NCBI RefSeq assembly: GCF_007197575.1
Contig: NZ_CP041616.1
Span: 1,860,001-1,924,000 of the forward strand
From: Ornithinimicrobium ciconiae
GTDB lineage: Bacteria; Actinomycetota; Actinomycetes; Actinomycetales; Dermatophilaceae
Length of the DNA: 64,000 bases
Reading direction: 5' to 3'
Both the position numbers and the translations under genes were made by a program. Positions 57,983 to 64,000 of the stretch are shown one piece after another. Position 1 is the stretch's first letter. Every line of letters begins with the position of its first letter. A model generated the notes under the pieces. The model was given only the letters and a program-made list of their open reading frames with translations. It searched no databases and was not told where the DNA came from.

Positions 57983-58543
57983 ATGACCACAGTGACCGAA
58001 GGCACGAGGTCCCAGAGTGTGAGGTCCCAGAGTGTGAGGTCCCGGGGCGGGAGGGCCCGGGGTGTGGCGTCCCAGGGAGCGGTTTCCCAGGAAGCGGTGT
58101 CCCAGGGGGCGGTGTCCGAGATGCCGCTCGCATCGTCAGCGAGCACCGTGCTGGATCTGCTCGACCGGTCCCGGGCGGGGCTGGTCCAGGCCTGCCAGAG
58201 CCAGAGCACGGCTCAGCGCTACACCGAGGCGCACCTGGCTGCGCTGCGGGCGGCCGCTGCACTGATCGCGGCCCGCACCGTCACCACGGGCCGATCCCGT
58301 CCCCGCAGCGTGTGGGAGGTGCTGCCGCGACTGGCGCCGGAGCTCAGCGAGTGGGCGACGTTCTTTGCCTCGAGCGGTCGCCGGCGGCTGGCGCTGGAGC
58401 GTGGCTCCGGCATGGTCAGCCCGCGGGAGGCCGATGACCTGGTGCGCCAGTGCGAGACCTTCCTTGAGCTGGTCCGCGGCGCGCTGCACCTGCCGTTTGC
58501 CGAGCCGCTGCCCGGTGAGCTGGCTCCGACCACACCCTGGTGA
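57983..58543 (+). CDS. SAV_6107 family HEPN domain protein
   Basis: This 186-residue protein of the actinobacterial SAV_6107 family is assigned to the HEPN superfamily. The N-terminal 48 residues are a repeat-derived, disordered segment (RSQSVRS, SQEAVSQGAVSE). The helical domain contains ASTVLDLLDRSRAGLVQAC, then QRYTEAHLAALRAAAALIAAR, WEVLPRLAPELSEWATFFA and DLVRQCETFLELVRGAL. The R-x4-H of RYTEAH matches the catalytic Rx4-6H motif of HEPN ribonucleases, so an RNase or nucleic-acid-binding role is possible. GAGGAG precedes ATG 57983. It overlaps or abuts the polymerase gene and lies in a DNA-damage operon. Confidence 0.85.
   Translation: MTTVTEGTRSQSVRSQSVRSRGGRARGVASQGAVSQEAVSQGAVSEMPLASSASTVLDLLDRSRAGLVQACQSQSTAQRYTEAHLAALRAAAALIAARTVTTGRSRPRSVWEVLPRLAPELSEWATFFASSGRRRLALERGSGMVSPREADDLVRQCETFLELVRGALHLPFAEPLPGELAPTTPW
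57997..58112. repeat. Degenerate 15-18-bp repeats at the 5' end of the HEPN gene
   Basis: Motifs GAGGTCCCAGAGTGT (twice) and GGCGTCCCAGGGAGC, CAGGAAGCGGTGTCC, CAGGGGGCGGTGTCC recur. They encode a low-complexity N-terminus not needed for the helical domain. Confidence 0.75.
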
Positions 58544-58548
58544 CCTCC

Positions 58549-61500
58549 ATGACACAAGAGTTTGTGCACCTGCACGTCGCTTCGAGCCACTCGATGCGTT
58601 ACGGCGCCTCGACACCCGAGGCGTTGGTGGAGCGTGCCGTCCAGGAGGGACAGTCGATGCTCGCGCTGACCGACCGGGACGGTGCCTACGGGGCGGTCCG
58701 GTTCGTGCAGGCGTGTGCCCGGGCGGAGATCTCTGCGGTCCTGGGTGTTGACCTGGCTGTCGTCGAGCCTGCGGCCGGGCCCGGTGCCGGGTCGCCCGAC
58801 GGTCGGGGAGCCCGCTTCCCGGACCGGCCGTTGGATGGCCGAGTCCAAACCGCCGGGATCCGGTGGAACGGAGCGGAGGCGGCTGGCGATGGCCGTGCCA
58901 CCGGAGCCGACGGGTTCACCGGACTCAGCAGGTCGGGTGGGTCGGGCGTGACCCGCCCCACCCGCGCCCAGCCGGTCAAGGGGGGTGCCCTGGTGGATGA
59001 CCAGCACCCGCGGGTGACCGTGCTGGCCCGGGGACAGGCGGCCGGTCTGGAGCCCGGCCTGGGTTGGTCCCGGCTCTGTCGCCTCATCACCCACACCCAC
59101 TTGGCAGGGGAGCGTGGCAGCCCTCGGACCCACCGCGGGCTGCTGGCCCGCGCCGCGGCGCCGGTCGGCGAGCGGGAGGAGGCTGTCAGCCCGGTGGTGG
59201 TGCTGCTCGGACCCGACTCCGACGTGGGCCGGGCCCTGCTGCGCCGCAGGGTCGGACTGGCCCGTGAGCTGCTGCACCGGTGGCAGCAGTCGTTGCCGGC
59301 CGGGGCACTGGCGATCGAGGTCGTGTGCCACGGCGGCCCAGAGGACAGCCCGGCCAGCCTGCAACACGCTGCCCGGTTGTGGTCGCTGGCCCTGGAAGCT
59401 GGCCTGCCCGCGGTGCTGACCGCCGCAGTGCGGCACGCCACCGCGGAGCAGGCGCGGGTCGTGGACATCCTCGACGCGGCCCGCCGCATGGTCGCCCTCG
59501 ACGAGCGGCACCTGGACCGGGTCAGCACCGCCGGCCACCTGGCCGGCACGGGAGCGATGCGTGCGATCGCAGAGCGGGTCGCCGACGCGGTCGGCCCGTC
59601 GGTCCGGGCGGCCGACCTGTTGGCGGCCACCGACGCGCTGGCGCGAGAGTGCGTGCAGAGCCCGCGCAGCGACCTGGGCATCGGGGACGTCCATCTGCCC
59701 GAGCCTGAGGTGGTCGGGGTCAGCGGCACCGGGGAGGCCCAACAGGTCCTCACCGAACGCGTCCGCGCGGCGATCACCGACCGCTACGCAGGACACCCGT
59801 CGGCATACCTCACGCGGGTGCACGACCGGCTTGATGAGGAGCTGCGGGTCATCGCGGGTCTGGGCTACCCGACCTACTTCCTGACCGTCTCCACGGTGTG
59901 CGACCTGATCCGCGAGATGGGCGTGCGGGTGGCCGCGCGCGGGTCGGGGGCCGGCAGCCTGGTGAACTATCTGCTCGGCATCAGCGGTGTTGACCCGATC
60001 CGGCACGACCTGCTGATGGAGCGGTTCTGCTCCCCGTTGCGTGCTGAGCTGCCGGACATCGACATCGACGTGGAGTCCGCCCGCCGCACCGAGATCTATG
60101 AGCAGATCCTCGAGCGGTTCGGCTCCGAGCGGGTGACCTGCGTGTCGATGATGGAGACCTACCGGGTGCGGCACGCGATCCGCGACGTCGCCGCCACGAT
60201 GGGCCTGCCGCCGGGGGAGATCGACGTGATCGCCAAGGCGTTCCCGCACATCCGGGCCAAGGACGCCCGCGCTGCCATCCGCGACCTTCCCGAGCTGCGC
60301 AGGCACGGGTTCGACGCCCCGCGGATGCAGATGATGTTCGAGATGGTCGAGAGCCTGGACGGGCTGCCGCGGCACATCGCGCTGCACCCGTGCGGGGTGA
60401 TCCTGTCCAACACCGCACTGCTGGACCGCACGCCCGTGGAGGCGAGCTGGCTGGGCTTCCCGATGAGCCAGTTCGACAAGGACGATGTCGAGGACCTGGG
60501 GCTGCTCAAGCTCGATGTGCTCGGCATCCGCATGCAGTCGGCGATGGCTCACGCGGTCGCCGAGGTGGAACGGGTCGACGGGGTGCACATCGACCTGGAT
60601 GACCAGCAGCAGGTGCCCTACGACGACATCAAGACGTTCTCGCTGATCCAGTCGACGCGCACCCTGGGCTGCTTCCAGATCGAGTCGCCGGGGCAGCGCG
60701 AGCTCATCGGCAAATTCGGCCCCGAGACCTTCGGCGACATCATCATCGACATCTCACTGTTCCGGCCCGGGCCGGTGAAGTCCGACATGGTGCGGCCCTT
60801 CCTCAACGCACGGCAGGGGTGGGACGAGCCGCACTACCTGCACCCCTCGCTGATTCCCTATCTGGAGGAGACCGGCGGGGTCGTCGTCTTCCACGAGCAG
60901 GTGCTGCACCTGGTCGCCGAGACCACCGGCGTCACCCTCGCGCAGGCCGACGAGGTCCGCCGGGCACTGGGCACCCCACAGGGGCAGGCCGAGGTCGAGT
61001 CCTGGTGGCGCCCCGCAGCAGCAGCCCGGGGCTACTCAGCGCAGGACATCGACACGATCTGGGACGTGTTGGCGGCCTTCGCCTCGTTCGGGTTCTGCAA
61101 GGCGCACGCGGCGGCCTTCGCGGTGCCGACCTTCCACTCCGCGTGGCTCAAGACGCACCACACCGCGGCCTTCCTGGCCGGGGTGCTGACCCACGACCCC
61201 GGGATGTATCCCAAACGGTTGATCCTGGAGGAGGCCCGCGCCATGGGCGTGCACGTCCTCGGGCTGGACGTCAACGCCTCGGGGGAGAACTATCGAGTCG
61301 AACGGGTCACCGACGAGTGGTCCTCTGCCAGCGAGAGGCCAAGGCGACCGCCTCGGGCTGGACGCGGAGACATCGTCGACGCGCACATGGCACAGGTGGA
61401 GCAGCGGGCCTCGCGTTATGGCGTCCGGCTCTCGCTCGCCGAGGTCAAGGGCATCAGCAACGACGAGGTCGCCCGGATCATCGCCGGTCAGCCCTACCAC

Positions 61501-62574
61501 TCGCTCGGTGACCTCTGGCAACGGGCCCGCACCAGCCGTCCGGTCGTGGAGCGGCTGGTGCTGGCCGGAGGGTTCGACGAGCTGCACCGGGTGGGGACGG
61601 CCCGGTCCAGCACTGTGCGGCAGGGACCGACCCGGCGGGACCTGCTCCTGCACGTGGCCGAACTGGACCGGTGGAGCCGCCCCACGGTGTCCCGGGGACG
61701 CTCGCGGGCACGACAGGTCGCGCCTGTGCTGCCTGGATCATCGGCGTCATCGGCGTCATCAGGATCATCGGCGTCATCAGGGTCATCAAGGCCGGGGGAG
61801 GGGGCAGGTGAGATCGCGGCCCGCACCGGTGCCCAGGCCAGGGGACGCCGGAGCTGGCACCCCCGGCAGGCAGATCCGACCCAGCTGACCCTTGACCTCG
61901 GCGATGAGCCGGTGCTGCGCTCTGGCAGCGGGTTGCCGGAGATGACACCCCAGGAGCAGATGCTGGCTGAGCTGGAGGTGCTCGGCATGGACGTCAGCTC
62001 TCACGTGACCACCACCTTCCAGCCGATGCTGCAGGCGCTCGGGGTGGTCCCGGCCAACCAGCTGCTGACCCAACGCAGCCGCAGCGAGGTGCTGATCGCC
62101 GGAGCAAAGGTCGCCACCCAGACACCTCCGATCCGCTCGGGGCGACGGGTCGTCTTCCTCACCCTGGAGGACGGCACCGGCCCCAGTGACGCCACCTTCT
62201 TCGAAGACGTGCAGGGACCATTCGCCGAGACCGTCTTCCACTCCTTCCTGCTGGTGGTGCGCGGCATCACCCGGCGGACCGGTCCGCGGGGCATCTCGGT
62301 GCGTGCCACCGGTGCCTGGGAGATGACCGCGCTGGGTCGTGCCTTCGACACCGGCGGCATCGAGGCAGTGCGTGAGCTGATGGACTCTGCCGAGCACGAT
62401 GCCGTGGCCGGGGCGGAGCAGGCAGAGGAGGACGCGCGCCGGGCGGACCAGCAGCAGGGCCGCCGAGTGCTGCTGCACGCCTCCGGGTTCAAGCAGTCGC
62501 CCTATGCCGACACCAAGCCGGCCGGCCCGGGCAGCAAGCTGTGGCACTCCAGCCCAGGCAGCGCGGGGTGGTGA
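58549..62574 (+). CDS. dnaE2: DnaE2-type error-prone DNA polymerase III alpha subunit
   Basis: This C-family polymerase is the DNA-damage-associated second alpha subunit. The 1341 residues are longer than the usual 1050-1150. The PHP domain at the start is degenerate: FVHLHVASSHSMRYGAS lacks the His expected after HLHV and TDRDG has Arg for His. A long variable insert covers about residues 75-145. The polymerase core is intact: GSGAGSLVNYLLGISGVDP, and the catalytic Asp set in ELPDIDIDVES (about 500-510). The fingers, FRPGPVKSDMVRPFLN, follow. The C-terminus has an OB fold (RRVVFLTLEDGTG). A Ser/Ala repeat linker lies near 1062-1081. ATG 58549 or GTG 58540 may start it. It is in an operon with DUF6504, HEPN and Y-family genes. 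Confidence 0.93.
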   Translation: MTQEFVHLHVASSHSMRYGASTPEALVERAVQEGQSMLALTDRDGAYGAVRFVQACARAEISAVLGVDLAVVEPAAGPGAGSPDGRGARFPDRPLDGRVQTAGIRWNGAEAAGDGRATGADGFTGLSRSGGSGVTRPTRAQPVKGGALVDDQHPRVTVLARGQAAGLEPGLGWSRLCRLITHTHLAGERGSPRTHRGLLARAAAPVGEREEAVSPVVVLLGPDSDVGRALLRRRVGLARELLHRWQQSLPAGALAIEVVCHGGPEDSPASLQHAARLWSLALEAGLPAVLTAAVRHATAEQARVVDILDAARRMVALDERHLDRVSTAGHLAGTGAMRAIAERVADAVGPSVRAADLLAATDALARECVQSPRSDLGIGDVHLPEPEVVGVSGTGEAQQVLTERVRAAITDRYAGHPSAYLTRVHDRLDEELRVIAGLGYPTYFLTVSTVCDLIREMGVRVAARGSGAGSLVNYLLGISGVDPIRHDLLMERFCSPLRAELPDIDIDVESARRTEIYEQILERFGSERVTCVSMMETYRVRHAIRDVAATMGLPPGEIDVIAKAFPHIRAKDARAAIRDLPELRRHGFDAPRMQMMFEMVESLDGLPRHIALHPCGVILSNTALLDRTPVEASWLGFPMSQFDKDDVEDLGLLKLDVLGIRMQSAMAHAVAEVERVDGVHIDLDDQQQVPYDDIKTFSLIQSTRTLGCFQIESPGQRELIGKFGPETFGDIIIDISLFRPGPVKSDMVRPFLNARQGWDEPHYLHPSLIPYLEETGGVVVFHEQVLHLVAETTGVTLAQADEVRRALGTPQGQAEVESWWRPAAAARGYSAQDIDTIWDVLAAFASFGFCKAHAAAFAVPTFHSAWLKTHHTAAFLAGVLTHDPGMYPKRLILEEARAMGVHVLGLDVNASGENYRVERVTDEWSSASERPRRPPRAGRGDIVDAHMAQVEQRASRYGVRLSLAEVKGISNDEVARIIAGQPYHSLGDLWQRARTSRPVVERLVLAGGFDELHRVGTARSSTVRQGPTRRDLLLHVAELDRWSRPTVSRGRSRARQVAPVLPGSSASSASSGSSASSGSSRPGEGAGEIAARTGAQARGRRSWHPRQADPTQLTLDLGDEPVLRSGSGLPEMTPQEQMLAELEVLGMDVSSHVTTTFQPMLQALGVVPANQLLTQRSRSEVLIAGAKVATQTPPIRSGRRVVFLTLEDGTGPSDATFFEDVQGPFAETVFHSFLLVVRGITRRTGPRGISVRATGAWEMTALGRAFDTGGIEAVRELMDSAEHDAVAGAEQAEEDARRADQQQGRRVLLHASGFKQSPYADTKPAGPGSKLWHSSPGSAGW
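61735..61791. repeat. 9-bp repeats encoding a Ser/Ala/Gly linker in dnaE2
   Basis: TCATCGGCG and TCATCAGGA/G units alternate six times and encode SSASSASSGSSASSGSS. The stretch sits between the polymerase and the OB-fold region. Confidence 0.85.
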
Positions 62575-63881
62575 GCGAGGTGGTGGATGACCGCGGGTGC
62601 ACGATCCTGCACGTCGACATGGACGCCTTCTATGCCGCAGCGTCCCTGATCGACCGGCCCGAGCTGGTCGGCAAGCCGGTCGTCATCGGTGGTGGGATGC
62701 GCAGCGTCGTGCTGTCGGCGACCTACGAGGCCCGTGCCTACGGCATCCGGTCCGGCATCCCGATGGCCCGGGCGCGGCGGCTGTGCCCGCAGGCCGAGAT
62801 CGTCCGGCCCGACTACGACCGCTACAGCGCGATCTCCTCCGCGGTGATGGCCGTCTTCCGCGAGGTCACCCACCTGGTGGAGCCGGTCTCGATGGAGGAG
62901 GCCTTTCTGGACGTCTCCGCCGCGCGACGGCGTCTGGGTGGTCCTGCCCAGATCGGGCAGTGGATCCGCGACACGATCGCCGACGAGCAGCAGATCACCT
63001 GCTCGGTCGGCGGGGCCCCGACCAAGGTGGTGGCCAAGATGGCCTCCCGCGCGGCCAAGCCCGACGGGATGCTCATGGTGCCGCCGCACAAGGTGGTGGA
63101 CTTCCTGCACCCGCTGCCGGTCAGCGCGCTGTGGGGAGTGGGGCAGAGCACCGAGGCCGCGCTGCACCGGCTCGGGTTGCGCACGGTGGCTGACATCGCG
63201 CACCTTCCGATGGCCACGCTGACTCGGGCGATGGGGCACAACGGTGCCGTCCAGCTGCGCGACCTGGCCTGGGGGCGTGATGCGGGGCGGGTCACCCCGG
63301 TCCGGACCGAGCGCAGTGTCGGCTCCTCGGAGACCTTCCACCAGGACGTCGACGACCCCGCCGTCCTGAGACGGCAGTTGTTGCGGCTCAGTGACCGCAG
63401 CGCCACCCGGATGCGCCACTCCGGGCTGCTGGCCCGCACCGTGGTGCTGACCGTCCGGTTCTCCGACTTCACCACCATCACCCGGTCGCGCACCATGCGA
63501 GAGAGCACCGACGTCACCCGCGACATCTTCGCCACGGCCACCGCGTTGTATGCCGCACTCGGACTCCAACGGGCCCGGATTCGGTTGCTCGGGGTCCGGC
63601 TCGAGGGACTCACCGAGGCCGAGCACACCCCGGTGCAGGGTCGGCTGGACGAGCCCGAGCACGGGTGGCGGGACGCCGAGCGGGCGATGGACCGTGCGGC
63701 GCAGCGGTTTGGCAGCGGGATCGTGCGCCCGGCCAGCCTGGTCGTCCGGGACGAGGCACGCCGCGACGTCGAGGGTCGAGCGCCTCGGACCGAACGGGCA
63801 CCGGGGGACTCGGCGAGACGGTGGGGCGCGGCGGCCTGGTCTCCACGCGGTGGATCCACCGAGGTCAGCGGGGTGCGGTGA
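62571..63881 (+). CDS. dinB: Y-family DNA polymerase (Pol IV/DinB type)
   Basis: This translesion polymerase has 436 residues. The first catalytic Asp is in ILHVDMDAFYAA. YEARAYGIRSGIPM and the palm motif VSMEEAFLDVSAARR follow, with Glu where the second metal-ligand Asp of DinB (SxDEA) normally lies, though the following Glu is kept. VGGAPTKVVAKMASRAAKPDG and LPVSALWGVGQSTEAALHRLGLRTV (HhH) are intact, as is the little-finger domain. It has more catalytic residues than ImuB, which is inactive, so I favour an active Pol IV with a D-to-E change. The start GTG 62571 overlaps the dnaE2 stop (GTGA). It ends the operon. A short Arg-rich tail follows the finger domain; no obvious clamp-binding motif is seen. 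Confidence 0.92.
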   Translation: MSEVVDDRGCTILHVDMDAFYAAASLIDRPELVGKPVVIGGGMRSVVLSATYEARAYGIRSGIPMARARRLCPQAEIVRPDYDRYSAISSAVMAVFREVTHLVEPVSMEEAFLDVSAARRRLGGPAQIGQWIRDTIADEQQITCSVGGAPTKVVAKMASRAAKPDGMLMVPPHKVVDFLHPLPVSALWGVGQSTEAALHRLGLRTVADIAHLPMATLTRAMGHNGAVQLRDLAWGRDAGRVTPVRTERSVGSSETFHQDVDDPAVLRRQLLRLSDRSATRMRHSGLLARTVVLTVRFSDFTTITRSRTMRESTDVTRDIFATATALYAALGLQRARIRLLGVRLEGLTEAEHTPVQGRLDEPEHGWRDAERAMDRAAQRFGSGIVRPASLVVRDEARRDVEGRAPRTERAPGDSARRWGAAAWSPRGGSTEVSGVR

Positions 63882-63908
63882 GCGCCACAGCCCGGTCAGG
63901 AAACCTTT

Positions 63909-63973
63909 TTGACTCGTGGAGCGTCTTGAGGGTAGAGCCCCGGCTACCGCTGGAGCGGTTCCGGGCCTATCCT
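63909..63973 (+). promoter_or_regulatory. Promoter region of the next gene (outside the window)
   Basis: TTGACT (63909-63914) and two -10 candidates, GGTAGA (63931-63936) and TATCCT (63968-63973), lie after dinB. In related genomes the next gene is usually a small membrane protein before mraZ, but it is not visible here. Confidence 0.4.
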
Positions 63974-64000
63974 AGAAGAAGGGACGTCGTCGTCAGCACG

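Noticed and set aside
58219..60588. 789-codon minus-strand open frame inside dnaE2
   Set aside because: Shadow of the polymerase frame, rich in His/Arg/Gly/Pro, with no motif.
1..64000. tRNA, rRNA, CRISPR arrays, insertion sequences, prophage
   Set aside because: No cloverleaf with GTTCRANYC-type loop, no regularly spaced repeat array of CRISPR type, and no transposase, integrase or phage structural motif was found on either strand.

Overview
The window is GC-rich, densely coded DNA from an actinobacterium. Many starts are GTG, membrane and secreted proteins carry actinobacterial signals (Tat leaders of the RRTIVKGAAW type, CWB2 repeats), and several families are Actinobacteria-only (DUF3043, DUF5302, SCO2322, SAV_6107, DUF6504, Rv2175c). 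An order-Micrococcales organism of the Intrasporangiaceae/Ornithinimicrobium kind is my inference; no rRNA or other species marker is present. From memory, the core gene order follows the Mycobacterium tuberculosis Rv2173-Rv2215 interval (pepB, gcvT, Rv2206, Rv2205c, erpA, adoK, ctaC, qcrBAC-ctaE, trpD, Rv2191, fadD15, Rv2185c, Rv2182c, aroG, pknL, Rv2175c, idsA2), with additional genes inserted.

Layout. 1-5.4 kb: lpdA 5' end, two small proteins, pepA, gcvT and a repeat-rich glycerate kinase. 5.4-10.4 kb: an ECF41 sigma factor with its carboxymuconolactone-decarboxylase partner, cobU, a SCO2322 surface protein, DUF937 and DUF3043 proteins. 10.4-13.8 kb: M20 dipeptidase, a GST-like reductase and a DMT permease in one operon. 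13.8-18 kb: an accessory block with a duplicated-domain membrane protein, a lipoprotein and two paralogous Tat-exported proteins. 18.1-23 kb: trpS behind a Trp-codon attenuator, a second glycerate kinase, erpA, adoK and aat. 23.1-31.5 kb: the respiratory block ctaCDF (+) and ctaE-qcrCAB (-), which together encode the aa3 oxidase and cytochrome bc complex. 31.6-37.2 kb: a pseudo-receiver gene, trpD and a large CWB2 cell-wall lipase. 37.2-42 kb: a lone Lrp/AsnC sensor domain, a DEDD-exonuclease/UvrC-like fusion, a Cys-rich small protein, a lipoprotein peptidase and rtcB. 42-50.8 kb: fadD15-like acyl-CoA ligase, SRPBCC protein, two ROK kinases, an EEP-family hydrolase, a convergent pair with minisatellite DNA, a lipase and an acyltransferase. 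50.8-57.4 kb: aroG, threonine aldolase, pknL with PASTA domains opposite its presumed substrate Rv2175c, ridA and a polyprenyl synthase. 57.4-63.9 kb: a DNA-damage operon DUF6504, SAV_6107 HEPN, DnaE2-type polymerase and Y-family polymerase behind a RecA-NDp/PafBC-like promoter.

Three signals run across the window. First, at least sixteen starts lie 6-7 nt downstream of a TANNNT -10 hexamer, which implies leaderless mRNAs. Second, short in-frame tandem repeats have expanded inside linkers of many otherwise conserved proteins. Third, regulation can be read directly for trpS (attenuation), the ECF41 pair (autoregulated promoters) and the polymerase operon (SOS-like promoter). I saw no tRNA, rRNA, CRISPR array, insertion sequence or phage gene. 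No gene-free stretch exceeds 300 bases; the longest (18002-18158, 21067-21356, 26298-26555, 33115-33342, 47799-48068) are covered by entries or hold nothing I can name.
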